The notes beneath the pieces are model-generated. The model had not been told where the DNA came from and ran no database searches. It worked only from the letters and a program-made list of their open reading frames with translations. DNA of 64,000 bases from Thiohalocapsa sp. PB-PSB1. Its GTDB lineage: Bacteria > Pseudomonadota > Gammaproteobacteria > Chromatiales > Chromatiaceae. This document shows positions 11,001-18,644 of the stretch, piece by piece; the stretch's first letter is position 1; the number at the start of each line of letters is the position of its first letter. The position numbers were made by a program, and so were the translations under genes. The DNA is taken from the NCBI GenBank assembly GCA_016745215.1, contig CP050890.1:3162001-3226000 (forward strand), given 5' to 3'.

Positions 11001-12140
11001 CATGCCTCCGGCCAGAGCCTGTCGGCGCTGCAACCGCTGCTGGGGTTGGAATTGCCAATCGATCAGCCGTTCGACGTCAGGGCGCAACTCGTCGGCGGTC
11101 ATCGACGCCTGGAAGTTCAGCAATTTGCGGCCAGTCTTGGAGACAGCGATGTGCGAGGAAGTCTGCGGTTACTGGTTGCAGACAAGCCACAGGTCTCGGC
11201 GACGCTTGCCTCGCATTCGATCGATCTGACGCCCTACTTGACAGGCGGCGATGGCAGATCAGCCGCGGTCAATACAAGCCTTTCCAAGACATTGCCTTTG
11301 GAGTATCTGCACGGCCTGAACGCTGTCGTCACGCTGACCGTCGATCATCTGCGGATTGGAGAATTCGGTGTCGATGACGCCCGTCTATCCGCATTATTGG
11401 ATACTGGGTATCTGCATCTGTCGGCCAAGGCCGAACAAGAGCGCATCAACGCAACTGTTGTGCTGCGACCGGAGTCGAGCCAATGGCGCCTGGATTTCAG
11501 GCACAACGGCAAGCTTAATTTGGCATGGCTGATCGAGGAGGAGCATGCCCGCGCGCTGGCGCATCTGCCAATCACCGTCGACACACGTCTAAGCGCCCTT
11601 GGGAATACGATGCAGAGTTTGCTCGAGTCCGCGGATGGACGGGTAGAACTGGTCATTGGGGCAGGGGAGTTTGCTGAGCAGGCTGCCGATCTGCCTTTCG
11701 GGAAGGTTGTTCTGCTGCTGCTGGAGACGCTCAATCCAATGGGCCAGTTGAACCCATTTCAAGAACTGCAATGTGCGGTGGTGCAGTTCGACGTTGCAGA
11801 TGGCATCGCAACCAGCACCAAGGGGATCGCATTGCAAACTGCCACGATGAACGTGCTCGGCAGCGGGACGCTCGACCTGAGCACCAACGAGATTCAGCTC
11901 TACTTCAAGACCGTGAAGCGCAAAGGACTGGGGATCAGTCTATTGGGGGTCGCGGAGAAGTTCATCTCTATCGACGGAACGCTGCAAAATCCGGAAGTTG
12001 CTATTGATCCGCGGCGCCTGTTGATTGAAGGCGGTGCCGCTTGGTCCACGGGCGGTTTGTCCTTGCTGTACGACCAGATTTTTGCGCGTCTGACGACTTC
12101 CGGCGACCCCTGTGCAAAGGTATTGCAGCGGGGCCAGTGA
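8079..12140 (+). CDS. Giant AsmA-family protein with duplicated module
   Basis: A 1353-residue protein with one N-terminal transmembrane anchor (residues about 7-28) followed by an AsmA N-terminal domain (YLEQHRDELEASATRALGRPVQIEGRL, then LRIGNP and FDLMALLRWRIEI). AsmA-like proteins are inner-membrane-anchored periplasmic bridges linked to lipid transport or outer-membrane assembly. The C-terminus has the family end-block (TVKRKGLGISLLGVAEKFISIDGTLQNP). Length is about twice that of classical AsmA because a module of about 352 residues occurs twice; SIDLTPYLTGG marks the end of each copy near residues 693 and 1045. It overlaps no neighbour and is probably monocistronic. Confidence 0.85.
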   Translation: MKATKRILGVVLLAGLLIGLAFAAAMAYLPSYLEQHRDELEASATRALGRPVQIEGRLALAWSLQPSISLQELRIGNPRWAQGDIFLHARWVNVQFDLMALLRWRIEIARLVVEGAALHLETDSQNRNNWNFGSNQSGAGDFRLDTVEIRDSTVSFQPAQGQSRSIAITRANIQGLGSPHLVLDAAVMLEQIPYRITAQSGAYGHARQERWSFILQAESDHTALRAEGSSNAPFDATDLDVNLALQGQKLSALQPFIGVGGVPDWPFRLGFRLTRDDTGYRLQNISGMLHGGGRSAALDSNREEILLHGSLRWESRQSRPHMSGNLSLTAIDLNRFAGNASIAAVSKQPWPTQGALDQSLRPSWIDQPFSLDVLATFDADLILEIGQVAAGPLQFKGVQGHALLAAGRLRLEDFRASLPGLVLTGRATVDAAGMPLAMAVELDAEQVQFPLALSFLLHPPKIEGLLQGVSLVGKAQGLTPADLIRALQAELTADRIRLRRPGEQPNTELDHGHATLAVAAGGAARLWAEGMLGQQAFSLELTGGPLFDLLPGERSWPSIQCLVNTRLHGDSVDIRAAFGPLDALLAGRDLQADITANYRQATVSLTGTVARFDQLSGSNISIKASGLNGSALEPLLGPVGSNDQPFELSAVLEGGNRSLYVQDLQVHGEAGDLAGYLRIYFDARPRIRAALAARSIDLTPYLTGGSANAGTRSWMTTDLPFASLRHFDAELRLKVDQVAIDRFQAKDLQGHLVLDNGRLQLEQVQVSLPGAALSGQATVDTNTKAPTIALSLTANEVALPQSLWFLSQPLDIAGSVKTAALNMQAQGETPALLLATLSAQSTVDHAHLNPRVQQGGRDFESSIDKLMLSVEAGQRVRLQAAVNVNELSFDLDLTGGRLIDLLSSDRSWRQIKILARGQWRGQKTEVRGAVGPLNALFSGRDLRIDLSMQHPELTAGVRGIIAGLHGLRGSKASVHASGQSLSALQPLLGLELPIDQPFDVRAQLVGGHRRLEVQQFAASLGDSDVRGSLRLLVADKPQVSATLASHSIDLTPYLTGGDGRSAAVNTSLSKTLPLEYLHGLNAVVTLTVDHLRIGEFGVDDARLSALLDTGYLHLSAKAEQERINATVVLRPESSQWRLDFRHNGKLNLAWLIEEEHARALAHLPITVDTRLSALGNTMQSLLESADGRVELVIGAGEFAEQAADLPFGKVVLLLLETLNPMGQLNPFQELQCAVVQFDVADGIATSTKGIALQTATMNVLGSGTLDLSTNEIQLYFKTVKRKGLGISLLGVAEKFISIDGTLQNPEVAIDPRRLLIEGGAAWSTGGLSLLYDQIFARLTTSGDPCAKVLQRGQ

Positions 12141-12620
12141 CCAGCAGCTGGTAGCTTGCAATTCTGCGACCTCGATAAGTAGCGGTTCATGAATAACCTA
12201 TACAACGCTATCCAGACATCGGCGGAGTGCAACCGGGGTCGGGGTCGCTATCGGAATCGGAATCGAATCCGCTCATCGATCAAAGCAGCCAGCTCGATAC
12301 CAATCCCTCATTCCGACCTTGACACCGATCCCGACATCGACTAAGCATCCATAAACCGGGAAGCTCTTGTATTAGTGAGACTGCAAATTTCGACAGCCTA
12401 GAGCAGGCCTGTCCGCAGACACCGTGGAAGCTCATGTGCGTGCGGCGTCCCCGGACATCGCCCAACAAGCACGCCAGCCCGACCGCCGACTGGCCAGCCG
12501 CCGCTATCGATGTAGCCGCCCATGCCGTCATGAGCAACCACTATCATGTTGTAGGGCGCGAGAAGAGGAACGAAGATCAGGAGAACACCCGTTACAGGCG
12601 GACAAAGCATCTAAGGCAAT
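12141..12620. other. 480-bp intergenic stretch with repeat and half attC
   Basis: No gene is recognised here. It contains a 169-bp dispersed palindromic repeat (12233-12401). Just after that is a stretch resembling the left half of an integron attC site (GCCCAAC at 12460-12466, then GCCAGCCCGACCGCC) whose right half is missing. It may be debris of an older cassette on the far side of the integrase. Confidence 0.45.
12233..12401. repeat. 169-bp dispersed imperfect palindromic repeat, copy 1
   Basis: Shares about 90% or more identity over 169 bp with 49303-49471. The left arm (GGGGTCGCTATCGGAATCGG) is partly complementary to the later arm (TTCCGACCTTGACACCGATC), so a long imperfect hairpin can form. 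Both copies end at TTTCGACAGCCTAG. There is no coding capacity; it is a MITE- or REP-like element of unknown mobility. Confidence 0.8.
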
Positions 12621-12869
12621 ATGGACTTCATCCTGACAGATCACGCACGCAAGAGATGCGCGCGCCGGGGTATAAAGGAAGCCTGGATATGGGAAGCATT
12701 GGGAAATCCGGCAATAATCGAACAAGACGTACACGAGTCAGATCTTGTTCATGCGCTTTGGCCTGTTCCAGAAAAGGGATTTCGCGTTCTCCGGGTTGTC
12801 TACAATGAAACCGTAGATCCCGTTGCGGTCGTTACTGCATTCTTCGATTCAAAGGCAAAAGCATCATGA
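12621..12869 (+). CDS. DUF4258 small protein, putative toxin-like partner
   Basis: An 82-residue protein with the DUF4258 pattern: HARKRCARRGI near the N-terminus, a central VPEKGFRVLRVVYNE and a C-terminal VAVVTAFFD. DUF4258 proteins resemble RelE/BrnT-like small toxins and usually sit beside a DUF2283 gene, as here. The stop codon region overlaps the next start by 4 bp (ATGA), so the two are translationally coupled. A toxin role is inferred from size and pairing, not demonstrated for the family as a whole. Confidence 0.75.
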   Translation: MDFILTDHARKRCARRGIKEAWIWEALGNPAIIEQDVHESDLVHALWPVPEKGFRVLRVVYNETVDPVAVVTAFFDSKAKAS

Positions 12870-13054
12870 AGCTAGAATTCGATCCAACAGCGGATGCCGC
12901 CTATTTCGAGATTTCCTCTGCACCGGTAGAGAGAACAGAGGAAATCGAATCTGGCATTAACGCTGACTATGATGCCGAGGGGCATCTTGTAGGTATAGAG
13001 GTTCTTTCAGTGAGCAAAAGAAATCTATCTGAAGCCCTCGAAGAGGTAGCGTAG
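12866..13054 (+). CDS. DUF2283 small protein paired with DUF4258
   Basis: A 62-residue protein matching DUF2283: FDPTADAAYFEISSAPVERTEEIESGINADYDAEGHLVGIEVL. Its start overlaps the upstream DUF4258 gene by 4 bp. Pairs of this kind are common in plasmids, integrons and islands, and the DUF2283 partner is generally guessed to be an antitoxin-like protein. That function is inferred from context. Confidence 0.78.
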   Translation: MKLEFDPTADAAYFEISSAPVERTEEIESGINADYDAEGHLVGIEVLSVSKRNLSEALEEVA

Positions 13055-13370
13055 CCCGCGTAGGTTGGGATGAGGAACGAATCCCAACCCAGTCGCTCGG
13101 TGCACGTCCCTCTGTGCTTCGTTCCACCACCCAACCACCACGAACACAAAACGGCATTGCAGGACATGCGTTAGCGTCGGGCTCTGATCAAAGGGGTAAC
13201 CTCTTTCTTCACGGTCAACCTGGCGGAACGGTCGAGTCGCCTGCTGGTGGACTGGGTCGATGATCTGCGGGAGGTCGTGCGTGCTGTTCGCCAGATGCAT
13301 CCGTTCGAGATCGTCGCTTGGGTCCTGTTGCCGGAGCGTCTGCATGCAACGCAGAGAAATCAGGAGAAAT
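13055..13370 (+). pseudogene. Truncated REP-associated tyrosine transposase (RAYT), copy 1
   Basis: From about 13166 the sequence reads as a RAYT N-terminus: MR*RRALIKG, VNLAERSSRLLVDWVDDLREVVRAV, HPFEIVAWVLLPERLHA. An amber codon replaces the Tyr codon of the second copy at 39.7 kb. The HUH motif (normally LPDHLH) has lost its first His (LPERLH). The remainder is absent and a REP-type hairpin follows. About 110 bp upstream (from 13055) is shared with the second copy. Non-functional relic. Confidence 0.8.
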
Positions 13371-13425
13371 CAGGGACAGACCACGTTTTCTCTTATTCTG
13401 GTTCAGAAAACGTGGTCTGTCCCTG
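13371..13425. repeat. REP-like hairpin with 21-bp perfect stem
   Basis: Positions 13371-13391 and 13405-13425 are perfect inverted repeats (arm begins CAGGGACAGACCACG) around a 13-base loop. The same core, GGGACAGACCACG, recurs singly near 41190 and, inverted, near 43678. It sits directly behind a RAYT relic, the expected association for REP elements. Confidence 0.85.
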
Positions 13426-13510
13426 TTTTTTCAAGCCCGGCTGATCCGTTGGTCTTGCTCGGCAAACATTCTGCGCCGTTCGAGTAATTAAGTAAACTGT
13501 CCCCGTAATT

Positions 13511-13948
13511 GTGCTGACATGCTTTATCGAGGGCGAGCATCTCGACCCGGCGAACCCGCCGGAGCGGATACAAACCCCGGAGATGCAACGGGTTATGAGC
13601 ATCGTTGAACAGTTTTCCGAAAAGGACCGTGCCTATCATACCTACCAGGCGCGCCAAAACTATCTCCGCCAGCAGAAGAGCAGCGCACGGCATATCCAAG
13701 TCATTGAGGCCGAGCAAATGCGCGAGCGCGCGGAGAAGGAGCGTGAGCGTGCGGAGAAAGAGCAGGCGCTTGTGTCCGAACAGCGCGAACGCACCGAAAA
13801 GGAACGTGAACGCGCAGAGAAGGAGCAAGCGCTTGCATCCGAACAACGCGAAGGCGACGAGACAGAGCGCGAACGAGCAGAAAAAGAAGCAGCCCTTGCA
13901 GAGATTGAGCGTCTTAAAGTCTTATTGAACGATGCCAGATCCCGTTGA
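13511..13948 (+). pseudogene. C-terminal remnant of an Rpn-type PD-(D/E)XK nuclease
   Basis: An open frame of 145 residues matches the C-terminal part of Rpn-family recombination-promoting nuclease/transposase proteins: NPPERIQTPEMQRVMSIVEQFSEKDRAYHTYQ. It is followed by a Glu/Arg/Lys-rich coiled coil made of repeated ERERAEKEQAL blocks. The catalytic nuclease domain that should precede it is absent; upstream is the REP hairpin. The repeats are visible in the DNA as near-identical units of about 60 bp (13730-13900). No function is expected. Confidence 0.65.
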
Positions 13949-15260
13949 GAATCTTCAGCGACGGGATAACGCGAGCGACGCAATCAGGTCTAACAAAACA
14001 AGTCAAGTTTTTTCAAGCCCCTGCTGCTGGCTCAGCACGCGTATCCGTCAATCCCCAAGCTCATCCACCGGACTGTTGACCGGCAGCACACCCGGCCGGT
14101 TCATCACATGGGTATAGATCATGGTGGTCGACACATCCGCATGACCCAGAAGCTCTTGCACGGTGCGGATGTCGTAACCCGCCTCCAACAGATGGGTCGC
14201 GAACGAGTGCCTCAAGGCGTGGGTGTTGACAGATTTCGGGATGCCCGCCGCACGTCCCGCGGCACCGACCTTGCGCTGAAGACTCGACTCGTGCAGATGA
14301 TGACGCCGAACCTGTCCCGACTTGGGATCGGTCGATAGCGTCGAACTCGGGAACACGTACTGCCAGGTCCACTCGCGTGGTGCGTTGGGCGCCTTGCGAG
14401 CCAGGGCATCAGGCAGAAACACGGCTCCCGCTCCGCTGGCCAAGTCTTCTTGGTGCTGCGCCTTGACGCTCAACAAATGCTGCTCGAGCGGCTCGCGACA
14501 TCGTTGCGGCAGGGGCACCACGCGGTCCTTGCCTCCCTTGGCATTGCGGACCACAATCAAGCCGTTGCCAAAATCCACATCTAGCACGCGTAGCCGTACA
14601 CACTCCATCAGCCGCATTCCAGTTCCATACATCAGCTCCGTCATCAAGCGATAAACTCCATCCAATTCCTCGAGCACAACCGCGATCTCTTGGCGGGTAA
14701 GGACCACAGGCAACCGTGCCGGGCGCTTCGCGCGTCGAAAGTCGGTGTCATCGAGCGGACGCCTGAGCACCTCCTTGAATAAAAATGCCACCGCATTGAA
14801 CGCCAGATTCTGCGTGCTCGCCGCCACATTGCGTTCCACGGCCAGGTTGGTGAGGAAACGTTGTACATCGGCGGGTCCGAGGTCAGCAGGGATTTTGCCG
14901 TCGCACGCAGCGAGGAATCGACGACACCAATCCACGTAGCTCTGTTCGGTACGGATCGAGTAGTGTCTGGTCCGCAACACTCGAGCGAGGTCCGCCAACA
15001 GCGGAAACTCCTTGGACGAGCGCGCGAAGCGCAATCCGGTGAGCCGTTTGACCAGCTCTTCCGGAGACTGCTCGCGCGCAATCGTCGGATGCGCTTGCGA
15101 CAACTCCTCGCCCGCCAGCTTCCACCAATCCCAATCCACCAATTTCCCGCCTGGGACTTGCGCCAGATCAACCACGAGCAACTGCACCGCCTCTACCATT
15201 TGGCGGAACTGCCAAGCATCGAGCTTGCGCTGCGCCGACGTTTGACGCAGCCAACCCTCA

Positions 15261-16104
15261 GAGTCTGTCTGGCAAAATTTCAGCCGCAATTTGCAAGCGT
15301 TTTCTTGAGCATGGCGATACGGATCATATTCTCGGCAGTCCCAGTCAGGATCTCGAAATCCTTGCTCAGCCTGCGAAATCGACCGAGCCAAGCGAAAGTG
15401 CGCTCAACCACCCAACGTTTCGGAAGGACAGCCCATCCGTCTTTGATTTTGGTGGAAATGTGCAAGACGAGTCCGAGTGTCTCGTCGACAAATTTCACGG
15501 CTGTCCCGCGATAACCCGCATCGCCGGAAAACGCCTCGATGCTCGGGTATTTCTCCGCCGCACGCGCCATCACGGGACCACCCGCCACGGTATCGCTGCA
15601 ATTGGCTGCGTGGACCGACACATGCAACAGGTTGCCGAGGATATCGACTACGCTATGGCGTTTATGCCCTTTGACCTTCTTGCCGCCGTCGATCCCGCGT
15701 TCTTCGCTCGCGTACTCGGTCTTGACGCTCTGCGAGTCGATCATCCCGTAACTCGGCGATGCCGAGCGACCGTTGTTTTGGCGATGGAGTGCATTCAGTT
15801 GATCCAGCGCGGTTTCCCATACACCGCGTTTGTTCCATCGGCTGAAGTGATCGTAAACCGTTTGCCAGAGGGGAAAATCGTTGGGTAGCATGCGCCATTG
15901 GCAACCGGACTTCACGACGTACAAAATGGCATCGACGATCCGTTTGCGCGGATGCAGGCTGGCACTGCCCCGTCGATCACGGGGTTGAAAATAGTGTTCG
16001 ATCAGCGCCCATTCGGCGTCCGTCAGGTCACTCGGGTATCCCATAGCTTGTCCTCGAAGAAAAAGTATTTGACTTTGATAGACATTTTTTTGTCAGACAG
16101 GTTC
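15261..16104. mobile_element. IS5-family (IS1031-like) element inside intI
   Basis: 844 bp, bounded by imperfect inverted repeats (left GAGTCTGTCTGGCAAAA, right complement GAACCTGTCTGACAAAA) and by the 3-bp direct repeat TCA (15258-15260 and 16105-16107). This is the TNA-type target of the IS1031 subgroup. One transposase gene is present. Confidence 0.9.
15280..16044 (-). CDS. IS5-family transposase
   Basis: A 254-residue DDE transposase. The N-terminal DUF4096-like block is GYPSDLTDAEWALIEHYF. The first Asp lies in YGMIDSQSVKT, the second in AFSGDAGYRGT, and the Glu in RWVVERTFAWLGRFRRL. It is encoded in one frame and looks intact. It is oriented the same way as the interrupted integrase. 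Confidence 0.93.
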   Translation of the reverse strand: MGYPSDLTDAEWALIEHYFQPRDRRGSASLHPRKRIVDAILYVVKSGCQWRMLPNDFPLWQTVYDHFSRWNKRGVWETALDQLNALHRQNNGRSASPSYGMIDSQSVKTEYASEERGIDGGKKVKGHKRHSVVDILGNLLHVSVHAANCSDTVAGGPVMARAAEKYPSIEAFSGDAGYRGTAVKFVDETLGLVLHISTKIKDGWAVLPKRWVVERTFAWLGRFRRLSKDFEILTGTAENMIRIAMLKKTLANCG

Positions 16105-16322
16105 TCAATATCGTCAAGTGTCAGCTGCGACAATTTCTCAACTGGCATGGTATCGAGAAACGCCTTTGCATGACGAATGTACCAGGGCCGAGCTTTCTCG
16201 GCCACGTGATTGCGAAGCAGAAGATCGGCATAACGGTCCCAGCCGCTTGGTTTGCCGTTTTTTTCGTTTCGCATCCTAGACAAACTGGCTTTGGGGTTGC
16301 GGGGTGGATGCGAGGTTGACAT

Positions 16323-16383
16323 AGTAGGATATTTTTGTGTTAGGCTGAAGAAAGAACGGCTCTAACTCAGTACGAAGATAAAC
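16323..16383 (+). promoter_or_regulatory. attI: attI-like insertion site of the integron
   Basis: The segment between the intI start codon and the first cassette gene contains GTTAGGC (16339-16345), a perfect integron core (G/TTRRRY), with no attC hairpin around it. Its place, orientation and the array downstream fit attI. The cassette start TTAGGC agrees loosely with the left core of the first attC (GCCCCAAC). Binding sites around the core cannot be confirmed by eye. Confidence 0.6.
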
Positions 16384-16572
16384 ATGAAGTTCAGTGAGCT
16401 GGTTCGCCTACTGGAGAAGAACGGGTTCCGGCTCATCAAGCAGAAAGGGTCTGTCCGATATTATGCAAAGGACGGCTGCGATAACCTGATCCGGGTTGAC
16501 TACCATGGCGCTAAAGAGATTCCGAAAGGCACATGCCGCGCGATACTGAAATCGGCAGGCATTCAACAGTAG
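16384..16572 (+). CDS. hicA: HicA-type toxin, first cassette (catalytic His replaced)
   Basis: A 62-residue HicA-like protein with a dsRBD-type fold pattern: FSELVRLLEKNGFRLIKQKGSVRYY, then VDYHGAKEIPKGTCRAILKSAGI. HicA toxins cleave mRNA and are neutralised by HicB. The usual catalytic His in KGSHR is Val here (KGSVR), so it may be a variant lineage or a weakened toxin. It is followed after 10 bp by hicB in the same cassette. Confidence 0.85.
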   Translation: MKFSELVRLLEKNGFRLIKQKGSVRYYAKDGCDNLIRVDYHGAKEIPKGTCRAILKSAGIQQ

Positions 16573-16582
16573 GGTATTCTCG

Positions 16583-16831
16583 ATGATAGATCTCCCTTAC
16601 TCCCTGAGTATCGAGGCAACGGAAGAACCGGATTTCTTCACGTACTTCTCTCCTGATTTGCCCGGCTTCTCGGGCGTCGGACATTCCGTCGAGGGCTGTA
16701 TTTACCAAGCGAAGCTCGCAATGGCGGAACATGTCGCACTCTTGGCGGAAACCATCCGGCCCGTACCGCCTGCAACGCAGAGCCCTACGATAACCATAAA
16801 GAATGCGCAACCGGTCGAGAAAGCTGCATGA
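16583..16831 (+). CDS. hicB: HicB-type antitoxin, first cassette
   Basis: An 82-residue HicB-like protein: N-terminal partial RNase-H-like fold (PYSLSIEATEEPDFFTYFSPDLPGFSGVGHSVEGCIYQAKLAMAEHVALL). The C-terminal tail is short and no obvious HTH or arc domain is seen. The stop codon lies 6 bp before the attC core, the usual cassette geometry. It forms the antitoxin half of the pair with the upstream hicA. Confidence 0.88.
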   Translation: MIDLPYSLSIEATEEPDFFTYFSPDLPGFSGVGHSVEGCIYQAKLAMAEHVALLAETIRPVPPATQSPTITIKNAQPVEKAA

Positions 16832-16836
16832 CACAC

Positions 16837-16926
16837 GCCCCAACGAGCCCGCCAGCCCGCGCCAAACTGCGGCCACGCGCGAAGCGCGTGGCCGCAGTTT
16901 GGCGCGGGCTGCGGTTAACGTTAGAT
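16837..16926 (+). repeat. attC: attC site 1 (hicAB cassette)
   Basis: Left core GCCCCAAC (16837-16844) and right core GTTAGAT (16920-16926) enclose a perfect hairpin of about 28 bp centred on GAA at 16882-16884. Recombination would fall between G16920 and T16921. Confidence 0.9.
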
Positions 16927-18638
16927 TAAAACGCTATCGCGTTGGAAGAGACCACACCCGAGACAAAGCAGCACCGGCGCTGAAATAAACAATAAACAAG
17001 AAAAAGAATAAGCACACGCAATGGCATCGCCATTCCTTTCCTCTCCAACTCCCCATCACAGAGCGGGACACACGCACTCCGGCTCCAAGCAGAGACCGAC
17101 GTTCGAAGTCGCCGACATCCTGCGCGCGCATTTGCCCGACTCCCTGCACGAGCACTCCCATCCGCTGCACGTGCACAAGGTACTCAGTGCCATCCAAAAC
17201 TGCCGCACCGCGGCGCTGGGCGGGCACATCGACTACTGCACTGACTGCGGCACCCTTTACAACAGCTACAACTCCTGTCGCGACCGCCACTGCCCGAAAT
17301 GTCAAGGGCTGGAGAAAGCGCGCTGGATCGAAGCGCGCAAAGACGAACTGCTGCCGGTGCCCTATTTTCATACCGTCTTCACGCTGCCGCATGCGATCAA
17401 CGACTGGGTGGGGTGGAACGACAAACTGATTTACGACCTGCTGTTCGCCAGCGCAACGGACACCCTGCAAGCCTTTGCCGCTCGTCATTGGAACGGAACC
17501 CTCGGCATCACCGCCGTGCTGCACACCTGGGGCCAGACGATGGAGCGCCACATCCATCTGCACTGCATCGTCCCAGGCGGAGCTTTAACGTTCGATGGCG
17601 AACAGTTCAAACCCTGCCCGCATCGTGACTGGTTATTCCCGGTCAAAGCGCTGTCCAAGGTCTTCCGCGGAAACTACCTCGAGCGCCTGGAGCACGCGCA
17701 TACCACAGGCGAGCTGAAGACACCGCCGGGCACGCACTTCGCCGCGTTGCGCAAGGCACTGCGCGAGCACGACTGGGTGGTCTACGCCAAACCCCCGTTC
17801 GGCGGACCGCAACAGATCATCGACTACCTCGGGCGATACACCCACCGCATTGCCATCAGCAACCACCGCATCCTCAATCTTGCCGACGGCAAAGTCACCT
17901 TCACCTGGAAAGACTATAAAGACGGCGCCAAGAGCAAAGTGATGACGCTGGACGCCAACGAATTCATCCGGCGGTTCACGCTGCACATCCTGCCGCCGCG
18001 CTTCACCCGCATCCGCCACTACGGACTGCTCGCCTGCGGACACCGCGCGACCAAGCTCAATCGTGCCAAAGCGCTGCTTGGCCTAGCGCCGGTGACGACG
18101 ACCAAAGTGCGCGAGCCCTACGACGTCTTGCTGCAACGCCTGACCGGCAAAGACATCCACGTCTGCCCGAGCTGCGGCGGACGGCTACGACGTCAGCGCG
18201 ACCTTGCGCCCACCATTGGACCCGCTCGCGGCCAAGACCCGCCGCTTGCGTGCGAGGCGGCCTGATGCACATCTCCTCCACTCGATCCGCATCGGCTCGG
18301 GACAGTGCTGCTATGTTGCGACGCGACCGCGGTGAGCGAAAAACCGTTGTGCTCCATGCGAAATCGCTGCGCCCGCGGGACCGAGCGCGCGCAACGGAGC
18401 CTTGCTCGTGCAACTGCGCCAACATCAGCGGGAGTTTCCAGGCCCCACCCAGGGCTTGACTGTTGTAGAATCCACATAGCGGTTCGCTGAGACGGACACT
18501 GAAGCGAACCAAAAAAATGTTTTAATCTAACAGGGCGTTGAACCTGCCGAGCCCGCGCCGGTCGGGCACCGCGGCGCTTCGCGCTCGCGGCCCGACCGGC
18601 GCGGGCTCGGCAGGTTAACTAAACGTTTTAACTAAACG
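16921..18638 (+). mobile_element. IS91-type transposase carried as an integron cassette, copy 1
   Basis: The unit begins exactly at the recombination point of attC 1 (TTAGATTAAAAC) and ends in its own attC. Its first 12 bases are the perfect complement of the attC left-core region (GTTTTAATCTAA at 18519-18530), as required for a bona fide cassette circle. A second unit with the same borders lies at 23577-25280 and a 30-bp stub at 39544. A short hairpin (GGTTCGCT / AGCGAACC, 18481-18510) after the gene resembles an IS91 end. Confidence 0.8.
17021..18265 (+). CDS. IS91-family transposase, copy 1
   Basis: A 414-residue rolling-circle-type (HUH) transposase. The N-terminal zinc-binding domain has Cys pairs at CTDCGTLYNSYNSCRDRHCPKC. 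The HUH motif is HIHLHCIVPGGAL near residue 190, and a catalytic Tyr candidate is in YLGRYTHRIAISNHRI near residue 275. A C-terminal Cys pair (HVCPSCGGRLRR) ends the protein. It differs from the second copy at a handful of residues (for example Ala57/Gly and Ser/Thr in AKSKV). IS91 elements have no TIRs and make no target duplication, consistent with the borders. Confidence 0.93.
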   Translation: MASPFLSSPTPHHRAGHTHSGSKQRPTFEVADILRAHLPDSLHEHSHPLHVHKVLSAIQNCRTAALGGHIDYCTDCGTLYNSYNSCRDRHCPKCQGLEKARWIEARKDELLPVPYFHTVFTLPHAINDWVGWNDKLIYDLLFASATDTLQAFAARHWNGTLGITAVLHTWGQTMERHIHLHCIVPGGALTFDGEQFKPCPHRDWLFPVKALSKVFRGNYLERLEHAHTTGELKTPPGTHFAALRKALREHDWVVYAKPPFGGPQQIIDYLGRYTHRIAISNHRILNLADGKVTFTWKDYKDGAKSKVMTLDANEFIRRFTLHILPPRFTRIRHYGLLACGHRATKLNRAKALLGLAPVTTTKVREPYDVLLQRLTGKDIHVCPSCGGRLRRQRDLAPTIGPARGQDPPLACEAA

Positions 18639-18644
18639 TTAGGC
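18525..18644 (+). repeat. attC: attC site 2 (IS91 cassette 1)
   Basis: Left core ATCTAAC (18525-18531), right core GTTAGGC (18638-18644). The interior is a near-perfect stem (CCTGCCGAGCCCGCGCCGGT and its complement) with a GCGCTTCGCGC tip. Compared with the attC of copy 2, the right end carries a small duplication (AACTAAACGTTTTAACTAAACGTT). Confidence 0.88.

Larger units (their letters stand above)
14048..16322 (-). pseudogene. intI: Integron integrase IntI split by an IS5-family element
   Basis: Tyrosine recombinase that would recombine attI and attC sites. Fragments 16322-16105 and 15260-14048 rejoin in frame after removing 847 bp, giving about 475 residues. The catalytic part is intact: GTGMRLMECVRLRVLDVDF with the first Arg, HALRHSFATHLLEAGYD, LLGHADVSTTMIYTH with the Tyr. 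The IntI-specific extra block lies between the two catalytic halves (WTQ/WQYVFPSS to RRHHLHESSLQR). The core-binding domain (RHYSIRTEQSYVDWCRRF) is preceded by an extra domain of about 130 residues (WDRYADLLLRNHVAEKARPWYIRHAKAFL) that classical IntI1 lacks. The 3' part can still be read from an IS-internal ATG at 15391 as a 447-residue chimera; its activity is doubtful. Confidence 0.9.

Noticed and set aside
14048..15391. Phage-type integrase rather than IntI
   Set aside because: It has the extra IntI block between the catalytic halves, an attI-like core at its 5' end and a run of attC sites downstream in the expected orientation.
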